Notes: a model not told the origin generated them from the sequence alone. Positions 21,028-32,746 are shown, counted from the first letter of the stretch. The stretch: 64,000 bases of DNA from Voacanga thouarsii (GCA_026120185.1 JANUWF010001942.1:2914001-2978000); one strand, 5' to 3'. Translations and numbers: made by a program.

Positions 21028-21074
21028 GATATAGCGTAAAAGCTATCTTGTACAAGTCTGTCATAATTAACTAG
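20799..21074 (+). CDS. LTR-encoded short ORF with basic RRSRRLAG N-terminus (Cop3 3' LTR)
   Basis: Identical to the 5' LTR copy through PRRVKERK. At the proposed donor the sequence is CAAATGTATGA instead of CAAAGGTATGA, so the exon-end G is lost in this copy. The frame then continues without constraint past the LTR end into flanking Cop2 sequence (21028-21074). The 3' copy would not be used as a gag exon in any case. Confidence 0.5.
   Translation: MQTRRSRRLAGVQPEAPSTVQSEAIPVVQSALTQPRRVKERKCMIFTLLHGLYGSRLIFFLSLFFPSVAPCSAFSIRYSVKAILYKSVIIN
21028..21032. repeat. Target-site duplication gatat (right)
   Basis: Second copy of the duplication flanking Cop3. Confidence 0.92.
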
Positions 21075-21618
21075 TCACGTATACCCAACATACAAGTATA
21101 TTAGTCCTGCGATAGAATCTCAACTATAGCATATCAAAGTATGTCTTCTAGCTTCGCCAGACCACCATCCCATACCCAAGCCGTAGGATATAAGTCCACA
21201 TGTAGCAGTAGTAGTCTGAGTTTCTACCAAATAGTACTTTTAGAAACCACTACTACAGGTCCAGTTCTACGTATTCGAAATACGCTTATGGTATGAAGTG
21301 AGAGGACTAATTATTGACCAAAGGTAAGCCATTCCCTATTTGGAATCCATAACACAATAACCTTATCATGATGAGATTTTCATTCTTATCATCCAGTCAA
21401 GAACAATAGTTTATGTATTAAGTAACCCGTGATTCATACCTTACTTTGAATGTCCTCCATTCACATGGATCACTTACTTAAACACAATGTGTTTTTTCCA
21501 TCAAAATTGTGCAAAAATTAAATTTCAAAAACATAAATAATTTTTGAGAATAAAAATTTTTATTAATACAATCAAAATTACATCAGAAATACAGTCTTAG
21601 TGGGCATATATTCCAATA
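21028..21618 (-). repeat. 5' LTR of Cop2, 5' portion
   Basis: This continues the LTR broken by Cop3. It ends ATATTCCAATA, where the expected terminal CA has become TA. The adjacent sequence is gypsy integrase on the minus strand. Confidence 0.78.
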
Positions 21619-21894
21619 ACCCCAATATAAAATCCATGGATATGTCAAGCTAAGGTATACTAGGGGTAGGCAAAAGTGTGTATAAGCTGCGTGGAAGTGA
21701 TTTAGACTTAGCCTTCCTCCAAGAAAAGTAAAGATCATAATGTCTCTTAACATATCCCTTCATCTTAGACCAATAAAAGTGTTCTTGAAGAATATTTAAA
21801 GTTTTGGTGACCCTAAAATGCCCATCAACCCACCACCATGGGTTTTCTTTAGCAACAGCTCTCTTATAGAACCTTTAGGGATACAAAACCTCTT
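21619..21894 (-). pseudogene. D integrase N-terminal zinc finger and core start, cut by Cop2
   Basis: Across three frames on the minus strand I read RELLLK, THGGGLMGHF, EHFYWSKMK, CDL/HYDL and WLDISMDFILG, the usual HHCC finger followed by the first Asp of the catalytic core. The reading ends where Cop2 begins. Confidence 0.7.
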
Positions 21895-22221
21895 CTATCT
21901 AAACAAGTACCTATCATGCTTATAGAAATTGTTATAACCACCTTTCTTACAAGCCAGATAGATTTCACCCAACTCATCATCCTTCTCATACAGCTCTTTA
22001 AAAAATATGAAACTAAGCAATTTAGCATCAAGAGAGTTTAAAAGTGAGTACCTTTGTGACAAAGTATCTGCCACCACATTTTCCTTACCCTTGTATTTGA
22101 TGACATAAGGAAATGCTCCTACAAACTCCATCCACTTGGCATGCCTCTTGTTGAGCTTTTGTTGTCCCTTGAGATGTTTCAATGACTTATAGTCAGTATG
22201 GATAACAAACTTCTTAGGCAT
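21895..22221 (-). CDS. D RNase H C-terminal part and integrase linker (open 108 codons)
   Basis: The frame holds [44 protein letters not shown] and then the acidic linker [18 protein letters not shown] that leads to the integrase zinc finger. The domain is the last part of gypsy RNase H. Upstream of 22221 the first half of RNase H lies in other frames with stops, so this is a decayed piece, not a gene of its own. Confidence 0.82.
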   Translation of the reverse strand: MPKKFVIHTDYKSLKHLKGQQKLNKRHAKWMEFVGAFPYVIKYKGKENVVADTLSQRYSLLNSLDAKLLSFIFFKELYEKDDELGEIYLACKKGGYNNFYKHDRYLFR

Positions 22222-23240
22222 GAGATAATATTGTCAATGGAGCAAGGTCCTCATTATAGTGTACAACTCTTTATAATAGGTTGAGTAGTTCAACATGGCC
22301 CTAAATAACTTCTTACTAAAATTGGCTATGGGTTTTTGGTCTTGTGTCAACCGGTTCCTATGCCCTTCCCACTTGTATCACATTCCAATTTAAAGGTTTT
22401 ACCAACGTTGGGTAGTGAAAAAAGTGGAGCTTAGCTCAATTTTTCTTTCAAGTTATTGAAGGCTTTTTTTTAAGGTTCCTCCCACCTAAACACAACTGTC
22501 TTCTTTACTACCTTTGTTAATAGAACGGTTATGGTACTAAAGTTCTTGATGAACCTCCTATAGAAACTTGTCAACCCATGGAAATTCCTTATGTCGGTTA
22601 CAGTTGTAGGGGTGGGCTACTCTTGAATTGCCCTAATTTTCTCCTTATCAACTTCTATACCCTTAAAGCTTACCACAAAACTAAGGAATGTAACTTTTTC
22701 CATGCAAAATGAATATTTATCAATGTTGGCATATAACTTTTCCTTTCTAAGAGCAACAAGCACATATTTAAGATGGTGCGAATGTTCCATATATGTATTA
22801 CTATAAATGAGAATATCATTAAAATCCACTACAATAAATTTCTCAAGGAATTCTCTCAAAACACAATGCATTAACCTTATGAAAGTGCTAGGTGCATTTG
22901 AAAGTCCAAAAGGCATCACAAGCCATTCATATAAATCGTATTTTTTAAAAGTACTTTTTCATTCATTACTCTCTCTACTCCTAATTTGATGGTAGCCGGA
23001 TTTAAAATCAATTTTGGAGAAAAAAAAAGCTCTATATAATTCATTCAACAAATCATTAAGGTGAGAGATAGAGTACTGATACTTTATCATAATGCTGTTG
23101 ATTGCTCAACAATCCACACACATCCTCTATGTTCCATCATTCTTGGGTACTAGGAGAATAAGAACTACAAATGAAGTTAGACTTTCTCGCATGTGCCCCT
23201 GATTGAGTAGCTCTTCAACTTGCCTGTGCAACTTTTTTTC
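22222..23240 (-). pseudogene. D reverse transcriptase (gypsy)
   Basis: RT is broken into several frames. The open piece 22617-22919 has [17 protein letters not shown], then [12 protein letters not shown], where the catalytic YFDD box has become DFND, and the thumb segment [14 protein letters not shown]. Upstream fragments near 22990-23230 match the fingers and palm start (KDGT, MCVDC-like, HPIPRLDD region in other frames). The change in the catalytic box and the stops rule out activity. Confidence 0.82.
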
Positions 23241-23516
23241 CTATTCTGGGTTGTACTTATAAGCCAGACGATTTAGAATAACGGCTCCTGGCAAGAATTC
23301 AATTTGATGCTTGATCCCTTTAATTGGTGGCAATCCATCAGGCACCTCATTTGGGAATACAATTTTGAATTCTTCAATGATTTTTGCAATATTAAAAGAT
23401 AAGGTAACAGTAGGGTCGTTAGTTGTCACATGTTTACCTTTGCAATAGAGAAGTAGTACCAACTTCTTTGCTTCAATTGCTTCTATCACATCACTAGCTT
23501 TTGCAAAGAAGTTCAC
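23241..23516 (-). pseudogene. D pol linker before RT (open 91 codons)
   Basis: It starts with MNFFAKASDVIEAIEAKK, a Lys-rich spacer, then VFPNEVPDGLPPIKGIKHQIEFLPGA, the conserved entry of gypsy RT. In the related element E only a decayed trace of the spacer is left (about 59960-60040). Confidence 0.78.
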
Positions 23517-24250
23517 TCTTGTTTTATCTTTTCTATCTTATTTTCGCCCTCCTTTTTTTCCTCTTGTGCTCTCCTTCTTTTTACTAGCATTCTCTTCTTT
23601 TCCTTCTTATTTCTTCATGCTCTTTCATTTTGCTCCATCTTGTAAGCTCTTTTTCTTTTCTCGCTCTCTCATGATCTTTTGATCCACACTCACTTCACTA
23701 GGATTCAAAGGTAATAGTATGTATTTCTTCCCATCTTTGCTCATGATATAGGTGCTTTTCATCTTATCATGGACAACATTCCTATCATATTACTACGGCG
23801 TCCCAATGAGTAGGTGGTTGGCTTGCATGGGGACTATATCACATAGCACCTCATCGTTATAGTTCCCCATGTCAAAGACAACTAATGCTTGCTTGTTCAC
23901 CTTCATCTCCCCACTATCATTGAGCCATTATAGCTTGTATGGATGAAGATGTCTCATAGTTCCTAATCCTAACTCATCTACCAAAGTTGCATTGGTGTAA
24001 CTCCTATTCTCCACTATTACACTACTTAGCACTTTTGCAATGAAACATCTTGTGTAGAAGATATTTTCTTTTTGTTGGTGTTGCTCATCTTCCTTAGCTA
24101 GAGTACTCAATGACCTTCTTGCAACTCCAAGCAAAGAGTACACTTGCCCTACCTCTTCATACTCTCCACTTGTAACTTCTTTTTCTTCAATCTCTTCTCC
24201 TTTTAGATTACCTCCTCATCCCCTATTCTTTATCTTGGGAGGACACTTCT
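23517..24250 (-). pseudogene. D protease region and charged spacer
   Basis: 23928-24143 is an open piece with FIAKVLSSVIVENRSYTNATLVDELGL and HPYKL. In family members the protease site here has Asp followed by a Gly two residues on; this copy has ENR, so the catalytic Asp is gone. Between 23517 and 23760 the sequence encodes a Lys/Glu-rich charged spacer in mixed frames (NPSEV, REREKK), which recurs in element E as its acidic ORFs. Confidence 0.7.
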
Positions 24251-25530
24251 CCAAAGGTATTAGTGTATATGTTCCTCTTATTCGAAAACTTATATGTCAT
24301 GTGCCTATAGCCAAGGCACTTAAAACATTTAATGTCTTAGCTTCGTTGTAGCTTTTCCATGACCATTCTTTTATCTTTATTCTATTCCTTCTTAGGTTTG
24401 TTGAAGTCCCTAAGAGAAGGCTTGGTGTTTCCTTCCTTCTTAGTTATTGGCTTGCTAGGTGCGGGGGTAGCATTAGGTGTTGGCTTCACAAACATTCTCC
24501 TTTTCAGTTGCCTCTCTACCTTTATAGCATATGTACCATTTCATCTAAGGTCTCGTATGAGTGTAACTCCACAACGTTGGCTATTTCTTGATTTAGCCCA
24601 CTCAAGAATCTCGCTTTGATATCACGAGGGTTCTCATTCATATTGGCTCTTATTAACAACACTTCCAACTCTTTGTGGTAGTCCTCAATAATCTTACTAC
24701 CTTGTTTGGGGACTTGTAACCTTTGGTAGAGTATGTCGTAGTAGTGGAGGGGTACGAATCTTGTTCTCATTAAATTCTTGATCAATTCCCAATTTCCAAT
24801 TGTATTCTCCCTTATCCTTCTCCTTTTACCATGGACTTGTTCCCAGCATACTAAAGTATAGTCGAAGAATCCCAAAATTACAAGCATTACCTTGTTTCGC
24901 TCATGATATTCTTGGTAATCAAACAATATCTCTATTTTCCTCTCCTACTTGAAGTACACCTTCGAGTCACTCTTCCCTTGAAAACTAGTTACCTTTATTT
25001 TATTGTTATTTATTTCTCTTTTCTAATCATTTTCTTCTAATTACTTAGCTCTCATCCCGTTTCCCCTATATGGTACTCCATACTCCTCAAATTATCCTCC
25101 CTCATCCAAATCTAATACTCTCCCAAACTCCTTCTTTAATCCCCTCATGTGATTCATGTTTTTGCCTCCAACTTTTGCCTCTACTCTTCCTCTTCATTCT
25201 CTTAACCCATTCCTAGTTTCTCTCATTGGTTTTGTGGAAAACCCCCAAGGGAATGCTCATCTCACTCTTCTCCCAATTGGAGGTTTACTTGAGGTGTGTT
25301 GTATGTTGAGGCTAGGTAAATCTTTTTATTTATATGCCCTCATTTGGACCACGGTTGAAGCTTACCTTTGATAAGTTTGAAGTTCAGTCAACTCTCTTTG
25401 TATGGCCTCTATACTCTTTTGCATGTATTTATTGGCCTCCCAAGTATTAAACCCTATTGTGGCCTATTTTTCCCGATTTGGTTGGTTTTAGAAGCATTGT
25501 CGCCTTGCTCTATAGTAGGAATTTTTAACA
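24251..25530 (-). pseudogene. D gag (gypsy retrotransposon gag domain and zinc knuckle)
   Basis: The open piece 24522-24926 has FDYQEYHERNKVMLVI, CWEQV, TRFVPLHYYDILYQRLQ, EDYHKELEVLLIRAN and GLNQEIANVVELHSY, the typical plant gypsy gag core. Upstream, KVTSFQGKSDSKVYFKWERKIEI is readable up to about 25000, and an N-terminal coiled region (MQKSIEAIQRELTEL) near 25400-25460. Downstream, at about 24300-24340, lies a zinc knuckle KCFKCLGYRHMTYKF whose last Cys is Phe. Several stops break it. Confidence 0.82.
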
Positions 25531-26402
25531 AAAGATTATACCTGCAAAAGTGGGTTAGAAATAAAGAGTTTGTTATCACACTCTCTTAGTGTTTGCACTC
25601 AATAGAGTTTTACTCAATACTCATGTTTGCACTCTTTTCCTAGCTTTTACAAAAATAGGCCTACACTCTTGCCTTTTGCTAACACTTAAGTCTTCTTTGT
25701 TCAACCAATTCTTCCTCAACTTCTAAAGGTGTAGTTCACTTGGGGGTCGGCTTAAACTCTTAGGATTTATTCAATTAGGGGTCATAGTGGAATTTGATCG
25801 AACACTTGATGAACACAAGAAAACCAAGGCAAGTTTCTATAGAGAGTCCAAAGAATAGAGTGCCTAACAACACAACAAGCAATTTAGAGTGTAGACAATT
25901 ATGAACAAGAAGAGTATAATGGAAAATTCAAGATTTTCAAAGATGATAAGGATAATAAACTATTACTAAAAGAAAGTTAATAGGGATGACTATGACATTC
26001 CCTAGAGCTATTAACAACTTGAAGATTAATGTTGCAAGTTTGGCAAGAATATAGCATATATCAATGAAAGGATTCATAATAAAGTAAAGAATGTGCATAA
26101 AAATATTCAAGTAAGCCATATTTTCCCTCCTAGGACTTTTATCGAACACTTGGTTGAAATAGTCTTGTAGCTTGATTATACTATATTTTCTAATCCTCTT
26201 TAAGCACAAAATGTCACAATAATAAGAAAAATTTCATCCCCAAGCATTAACATATCATCAAGGAGCAATTTTTTGCATGGAAACATAAGAGATGTCAAGA
26301 AAAAGTTAGCCCTTTTTGGGGCTCTTTTTGAGTGACGAGATTGCAGTTTTGGGTGGCTTCTTTCGCTATCTTTAAGCCTTGATAAGAATTAAAGCTTTAT
26401 TT
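25531..26402 (-). other. D leader between PBS and gag
   Basis: AT-rich, with many short direct words. No conserved ORF is visible; the frames at 25937-26209 are hydrophobic and unlike known proteins. Confidence 0.6.
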
Positions 26403-26414
26403 GCTTTGATACCA
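26403..26414 (-). promoter_or_regulatory. Primer-binding site of D (initiator tRNA-Met type)
   Basis: The minus strand reads TGGTATCAAAGC, one mismatch from TGGTATCAGAGC, two bases after the LTR end CATGTCA. Confidence 0.8.
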
Positions 26415-26416
26415 CT

Positions 26417-27521
26417 TGACATGATCTTGGTGAGGGTCACTTCTTGCAACCTTATTGGATCTCTTGTTGGGACGTCATGGGGACAAGAACAAGAACAAAA
26501 CAAGAACAATAAAAGAAAAGGAAGAGGATGGAGATAGGAAAAATAGAACACATAATAGAACAAAGATAACACTTTAAGCCACAAATCAAGAACCCTAGTA
26601 GAGCCTAGAAACTAGAACCCAAAACTTAGCAGTAAAAAAGTCAACCACACAACACCTAAATACCCAAGATTTAACAAGAAACCAAGAATAAGTAGGATAG
26701 GAAGTGTAGGCACTCAACAAATCAAACAAGAAAAACCATAGAAGAACCAAGCAACTAAGACCCAAGTTGTAATTGATCTATTAAATTGTCCAAGAGTTCT
26801 AAAGACTCACCGAATGTTGGACTAATCCCTTGATTGGTCTTGGAAGGAAGAACAAGGAGGAAAGTTTCACTTCTAAGTCCTAGCCTCTAGAGAGAATGTC
26901 ATATTTTACAAGATGGATAAGTAAGTTCAAAAGACAAAAGCTATCCATTTAAAATCCCCTTAAGTTTATACAAGTATTGGGGCTTAAAAAGGTGTAACTT
27001 GGCTCAAATTCATGAAAAATAATAAGTCAGCTCAGAGTGTCTGCGCAATAGCTGGCGCTGGTTTGCTTCTTGTAGCCAAAGCTGGTTCCCTTTTGTTTCT
27101 CTAATAAGCTCAACACAGGGCCAAGCCTACTACAACCGATATTGGACTTAGACCGATAAACTTTTCAAATTCAGCTAGTGCCGGTTCAGCTTCCATAACC
27201 GGCACCGATTTTTCACTTTCTAGGTTTCCTTTAAGCTTAAAATAGTCTTCCAACTCCTTGTCTTGCTTTCCTTTGTTTTCCACCTTATTGGCCATTTGGA
27301 TCCAATTACATTCTTGGTAGCTTTCTAGTGTTGTCAATGGTCCATTCCATTTCAAGTGAGCTTCCATGTAGGCATGAAGATTGTTTTGAAAATGCTTTGC
27401 CCTTACTCTTGTCATTGGCCCTTGGTCATTTGACTATGCATTCTTTCCCCCTTCTTGTGATGGCTTCTCTATATCTCCCTTTGTCTGTGATGGTGCCTTC
27501 TCAATTGGGTAATTCTTATCA
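26417..27521 (-). repeat. 5' LTR of D
   Basis: The minus strand runs TGATAAGAATTACCC to CATGTCA, 1105 bp. The PBS-side border is firm. The outer border is inferred from the TG end and from the place of the pol C-terminal trace relative to element E. Minus-strand codons at 27110-27430 read GPMTRVRAKHFQ-like, the usual last conserved motif of this kind of pol, so the end of pol overlaps the LTR. Confidence 0.6.
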
Positions 27522-27914
27522 AACTTAGACTAGCAAACATCAGAATTCAGTCAGCATTGGTTTAACTTCCACAACAGACACCGATGCTGATTTTTCACTA
27601 TTTAGGTTTCCATCTGAGCTTAAAATGATCTTTTAGCTTCGCGTCTTACCTTTCTTTGTTCTTTTTCTTATTAGCCACTCAGATAATCATCCAATTATGT
27701 TCTTGGTAACCTTCTAGTATCATCTATGGTCTATCCCATTTCAAGTGAGCTTCTATGTAGGCGTGAAGATTGTTTTGAAAATGCTTTGCCCTTACTCTTG
27801 TCATTGGCCTTTGATATTTGATTCTGTATTCCTTCCCCTTTCTTGCAATGGCTCCTCTATATCTTCATTTTCTTGTGATAGTGCCTCATTAATTAGGTGA
27901 TTCCTATAAAAAAG
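27157..27914 (-). repeat. Two tandem partial LTR copies (about 365 bp each)
   Basis: 27157-27521 and 27543-27914 match over their length: both have TTTCACTxTxTAGGTTTCC, TTCAAGTGAGCTTC, a GAAGATTGTTTTGAAAATGC block and TTGTGATxGTGCCT. The right copy is more decayed and lacks the part towards 26417. It may be the edge of a second element or the product of unequal recombination. Confidence 0.75.
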
Positions 27915-28025
27915 ATACCTTCTTCATGAATGAAGAAGAATCATCCCCCAGATTTGATCATCAAAGTCTGGATGAATATAGAAAAAGCACAAAAAGGCCT
28001 AGGGTTGACTACAAAGAAAGGTGAA
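27915..28025 (+). other. Short unassigned stretch, probably host copia of solo LTR K
   Basis: Between the D-type repeat and K. It ends in the TSD gtgaa, and reading resumes after K in a copia pol fragment. No motif recognised. Confidence 0.35.
28021..28025. repeat. Target-site duplication gtgaa (left)
   Basis: Directly before TGATGCGTG; the right copy is at 29619-29623. Confidence 0.85.
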
Positions 28026-29618
28026 TGATGCGTGTTTTATGGTGTAGAAAATATTACCAACAAATTACACAATTAATCAAGCTTTAATTAAAATTCCAAC
28101 CACTAAAATCTCACATACGGGCAAGTATACCCATCGTATAGTATAGGGAATACCAAGTATCGAATCTATGAGAACTTGGGCTCCCACCTTACTTCACCAA
28201 ATTTTTATTATTTAGCCAATAAAATAAGAAGAGAATAAAGAGGAAAATAAATAAAGATAAAAATAAATAAAACTTAAGGATGCAATTTCATGTAACTAAA
28301 CAATTGTCTTGAAAATATAAGATTGAATGAATTAGAATTCATCACAATCAATTGTCGTCTTGGCATCATGAAAGAATATAAAGATAAATTTCATTTCGTT
28401 TGTCAATCCATGGAATCACTATATTTTGATTCATATTAACAGATTTGTCAATCAAGCTAATATAACCAAAACATGCATCAAGCTTATCACTATATTTTGA
28501 TTCAATTAGCGGATTTGTCAATCAAGCCATCTTAACCAAAATATACATGAATCTCAATTCCTTAAAAATATGAAATTAGCTAATGAGCCTATGTCAAGGC
28601 AAAATCAACTTAACCTTTGATCACTTAGTCCTATAATCTTAACTTTGTCGTTCAACTCCATTAAGATTAGACAAATACGAAATCAGCGCAACAAAACTCC
28701 TAACATCGTTTTGTCAAGTCAATTAGAAGAACTCGCATCAATAACTAATAATAACAAGTAATTAAATTCCAAATATAACAATAGATTGATTAAAAACTCC
28801 AATTAACTCAAAATCATAATCTCTAAAATAATATCCAATTACAATCAAAACATTAAGCACATCATTGTTAAAGAAAAGTAAACAAAGAATAAAAGATAAA
28901 ACTCATAGAAAATTCCTTATTCTTCTCTTGAAAACCTCATTTGACCAATGCTCCTTTTAGTGGAATTTGAGTAGCTAGCTTAGATCATTCAAATCATAAC
29001 TTTCTCTTGTGTTTTCTTGTGCTTTTATAGGCCTTTTGGATGTTGAATTTGTGGCTTAAGAATTCTTGGCCAAGTACGATTTGGAAAACCCCAAAATCGT
29101 TGGAGAATTCTCAAATTCATGCACAGAATATTCGCATTCCAGAGCGTACATGGCACTGGGTACTTTCGACCCACCTGGCACCAGGTGCACTCTGTTCTTC
29201 CTTTGGAGTTTTTCTTTGTTTTTGTTAGCCGGACAAAATGGACCTGGCACTAGGTACACTTGCCAGACCTGGTGCTAGGTCTGTTATGCTTTTGTACTAA
29301 AATTTGCTCGAATTCCTCTGCTCAACCAGAATAGGCTGCTACCAGGTCCATTCTGCTTTTGTACTGAAAATTGCTCAAATTCCTCTGCTCAACCAGAATG
29401 GACCCAGAGCCTGGTCCATTGGCTAGGCTTGGCGCTAGGTGCATTCTAGAATTGTTCACTTTTTACTCGATTTTAACTCAAATCTGCATAAATTTTCCAA
29501 AAACACTTTTTACAAGCAAAATGTCAAATAAAAAGAAATATGCCTAGCTATTACAACAAATATATCACAAAATAACCTCAAATAACTAGGAAAATAATGT
29601 TAATATTAGCCCCTATCA
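28026..29618 (-). mobile_element. Solo LTR K (1593 bp)
   Basis: TGATGCGTG to CCCCTATCA, flanked by gtgaa on both sides, with no internal region. The block at 28110-28190 (GGGCAAGTATACCCATCGTATAG ... GTATCGAATCTATGAGAAC) resembles the 3' part of LTRs from large plant gypsy elements such as Athila/Tat types read on the minus strand, hence the strand call. It carries palindromic cassettes (29146-29450). ORFs inside are short and unconvincing. Confidence 0.82.
29146..29450. repeat. Repeated palindromic CCTGGCACCAGGT cassettes
   Basis: CACCTGGCACCAGGTGC, CCTGGCACTAGGTAC, CCTGGTGCTAGGTC and further weaker copies, most preceded by (CAG)AATGGAC. Similar cassettes are in the leader of F and, as CCGGCGCCGG, in the LTRs of E. 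Confidence 0.7.
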
Positions 29619-29623
29619 GTGAA
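29619..29623. repeat. Target-site duplication gtgaa (right)
   Basis: Right copy for solo LTR K. Confidence 0.85.
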
Positions 29624-30430
29624 GTATGCTTGTTGTACATCAATATTAGACCTGTAGAATATTAAAAAAGAATTTATTGACAAGCATTAGATTATAGCAA
29701 TGCAAGAAGAACCTCAAAAATTCAAAAGGAATGATGTATGAGAACTTGTGCCTAAGCAAAAAATGTGAATATGGTTGGAACCAAATGGTTGTTTTGAAAC
29801 AAGATTGATGAGTTTAGAAATATTACTTAAAACAAAGCCAGAATGGTTGCATAGTGTTATACTCAAGTTGAAGAAATTTACTTTGATGAAACTTTCGCTC
29901 CTGTGACAAAATTAGAGCAAGTCACATTGTTACTTATTTTAGCTTATGCCAAAAGCTTCACATTTTAACAAATGGATATAAAGAGTACATTTTTAAATAG
30001 ATTCTTACAAGAGAAAGTTTATGTTGAATAACTTAAGGAATTTATCAATCTATAATTTCCCGATCTTATCTAAAATTTAAAAAAGCTCTTTATAAATAAA
30101 AATAGACTCCAAAAGCATAGTATGAAAGACTAACAACATTTCTGATAAAGAGAAGTTACAAGCAAGGAGGAGCAGACAAAACTTTTTTTATCAAAAAACT
30201 TGAAGCACACATCATGATTGCTCAAGTTTATCTTGATAACATAGTGTTCAGTTTAACCTCAAAGCAGATTGCAAAGGACTTTGTTAAACTCATGCAATTT
30301 GAGTTCAAAATGAGTATGGGTAGAGAACTGATTTTCTTTCTTATCTTTCAAGTTAAATAAAAGAAAAATGGTGTATTTATCTGGTAGACCATGTATACTC
30401 ATAGCTTCATTAAGAAATTTAATATGGACT
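29624..30430 (+). pseudogene. Decayed copia reverse transcriptase fragment, different lineage from Cop1-3
   Basis: The plus-strand reading, in shifting frames, gives AMQEEPQKFKRNDV, ELVPK, TLLLILAYAKSFT-like, QMDIKSTFLN-FLQEKVYVEQ, KEFINL, QGGADKTLF-like and GRPC/THSFIKKFNMD. This is the RT of a copia lineage like SIRE/Maximus (longer EEVYVEQPKGF type), not the Cop3 type. It has many stops. The stretch is host to solo LTR K and is cut at about 30430 by the truncated LTR of F. Confidence 0.7.
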
Positions 30431-30992
30431 GGCCCAATCCTCTTAATTAATTAATTACCGTTTCTGGGCTTCATTAAATATCTAAAGCTAATTAATTAAT
30501 TCTAATTGGACTCTTAATATATGTTAACATATATAAGCTCAATTAATTAATTTATTCCAACTTAATCTTCTTAATTAATTATATTTTCTAGGCCTTATCA
30601 AAAACCCAAGACTAATTAATTAATTCTAATTGGACTCTTAGAATAAATTTTATTCTCTTCCAAATAATTATCCATCAAGCCCAGATTGTGTCTAAACAAT
30701 ATCAAGGTAACTTGAGCAACTCCGGGGACCAAGAGACATATTATTCATGGCTACTAAAATAATCAAAATGCCCTTACTATTAAATAGCTGCATTTTACTA
30801 TTTTAAATATATCCATTTATCACTATATGGAAATATTGACCTCAAGAATATTATTGTTAAAGCAATGTCTCCGACCTACTGGTGAAATGATGGAAATACC
30901 TCTCTATGTGACACCCATCAATGAGACAGGATAAATGTACTAACATACATCCCAAGGACATCTATCATCCTTAGATCTCTAGTCCGATAATC
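30430..30992 (-). repeat. 3' LTR of F, distal portion
   Basis: Matches the F 5' LTR at 39490-39945 (AATTCTCTTAATTAATTAATTAC, the TTTCTGGGCTTCATTAAATATC block, GACCAAGAGACATATTATTCAT). The outermost about 500 bp of the LTR are missing at the junction with the copia RT fragment. Confidence 0.8.
30988..30992. repeat. Target-site duplication taatc (left)
   Basis: Left copy; the right copy is at 32742-32746. Confidence 0.8.
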
Positions 30993-32741
30993 TATTGGGT
31001 ATCTCACGCATATCATATATGGTGTAGTGAAAAAATAAGAACGAGATACCATTCTAGGGCCTACATACGAGTGAAAAACAAGACATGAAGAGAACAAAGG
31101 TAACAACTTTATCTTTCTTTGAGCATCTGAAAAATAAATTTTTTCTTCTTCAAGTATGAGGCGGGATCCAGTAATCCTTTTGATCAAACACCACAAGAGT
31201 TGAATGTCCAACCACTATAATCACAGTGTGTGATTATCTCTAATAGAAATCCACATGGACGATCACTCTCAAGCACCATGATGTTTATGTGCTAGCATAA
31301 ACCAAGATGGAGGCTAGGGTTTATTGCAAGAACAACGAGAGAGAGAGAGTAAAGAAAGTAGGGAATCATGTGCTCTAGGGTTTTGGAGTTTTTTCATGTG
31401 TTTTTCTTGCCGAAAATTTCGTGCATATATCCTATATATATCGCGAAAAAATCCTGTTGAAAATACTCCATTTGAGAATTCTAAAATAATTAGAATTCCC
31501 TAATTGTAATTGGAAATATCAAGTTCTCACAATTACAACTTGGACCATAAATTATAAGTAATTATAATTTGGCCACAACGACTGCACTTTCTCGTAATTA
31601 ACCCCACTATGTTATCAAATAATATCTTGAATATATAATCCAATATTATGTGTGACCTATTAGGTTTCCTAGTCAATTGGTAGCGAATATGAATTAATCC
31701 AAACGTCTTTGAGATTAATAAACCATAATTAATTAGAATTAATCATATTGATTCTAATCAGGATTGGTTTATTAATTCATCAATTAATAAACCCATATTC
31801 CCAGGTCATGAGCGGTATCTAGCAACACATCATGACCACCCAAGAGTCCAAGAAGTCAAGTGGCTTGACATGAACCCTTCATTAACAAACTACAGTGCAA
31901 TTAACTCATTTCACAATACAATATCTCATTCGGTTTGGAGTACAGAATTAGTGCCAACTCCTTCCAAAATATATTAATTCTGGCCTAACTATAATAGTAC
32001 TTGTACCAGGAACCCACTACTCTAGATGTGTATCAATTGGAACTATTTCCAATACACAGTCGCCTTGGCCAATGACTTCTTGAGTAGTAATTCCTACAAG
32101 TGGCCGTGAGATATTCGCCCCTACTATTAGGAGTGGTGAATCCTTTATTGACCCTCTTAACTACTTTCGTTTACCTCACAATGTACTCAATATCCATCCC
32201 ATAGGTAGCCCTCGACCTGGCTCCAGAGATTGGAATCAAAACACAATACTTAGCAAACAAAGTACCTTAGAGATCTCAAGTCTAAGGATACTTGCACGTT
32301 TGCTATATTGAGATTATATCACTGGCACTAAATAGTTATCCATGTGATTATCTCATACATAAGTCATCCAATGTACTTGTTCCATTAACAAACATCCATG
32401 TATTAACTTTGAGTATCTCAGTACTCACGGATATGAGAACCGCCACCTGATCAAATCAGGAAGTCAACACATGCTAGTCTTAACGCATTAATGATGTCCT
32501 GTCTCATTAATAGTACGACTAGAGACTATTTAAGTATTAACACTATATAGTGTAGTAGGAATCTCATATCATGATCTCTATCATCATTTCCTTAACACAG
32601 TGTTGCACTAGGATCTTTATCTAATAGTTATATTACATAAAAGTAAACAAAAGAAACTATAAGATAAATAATACCTTTTATTAAAATAAAATGTGTCATA
32701 TACAATATACAAGTGATTAACTCTAGGGCATAACACTAACA
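30993..32741 (-). mobile_element. Solo LTR of the H family (1749 bp)
   Basis: On the minus strand it starts TGTTAGTGTTATGCC and ends ATACCCAATA (terminal CA decayed to TA). It is flanked by taatc at 30988-30992 and 32742-32746. Removing it restores the F LTR (AGTCCGATAATCCATGAC). It matches H (53120-53498, 58521-58676, 63542-64000), here as an uninterrupted copy. There is a GA-repeat near 31339-31352 and an AATAAAA-type stretch near the U3/R side. The superfamily is not determined. Confidence 0.85.
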
Positions 32742-32746
32742 TAATC
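32742..32746. repeat. Target-site duplication taatc (right)
   Basis: Right copy, directly after ACTAACA. Confidence 0.8.

Larger units (their letters stand above)
8162..21618 (-). mobile_element. Ty1/copia element Cop2, 5' part, minus strand, split by Cop3
   Basis: Reading on the minus strand: the 5' LTR starts near 21618 (TGTTGGAATATATGCCC-like, first dinucleotide pair decayed) and runs to 21028, then skips Cop3. It resumes at 11273 and ends at 9513, followed by a tRNA-iMet PBS (9498-9510) and an untranslated leader to 8162, where Cop1 is inserted. The gag-pol would lie left of the window. Its left-hand neighbour in reading direction is the integrase of gypsy D, so Cop2 landed in D. Confidence 0.82.
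21619..27521 (-). mobile_element. Ty3/gypsy element D, minus strand: 5' LTR, gag, protease, RT, RNase H, start of integrase
   Basis: Reading on the minus strand: LTR 27521-26417, iMet PBS, leader, gag (25530-24260), protease region, RT, RNase H, and integrase zinc finger, cut at about 21619 by Cop2. RT before integrase marks Ty3/gypsy. The motifs ([41 protein letters not shown] in the integrase finger) fit the CRM-like chromovirus group, but the clade is my inference. Stops and frameshifts are frequent. Confidence 0.85.

Noticed and set aside
29040..29278. Overlapping ORFs on both strands in solo LTR K
   Set aside because: They lie in the palindromic cassette region, so both strands look alike, and nothing resembles a known protein.
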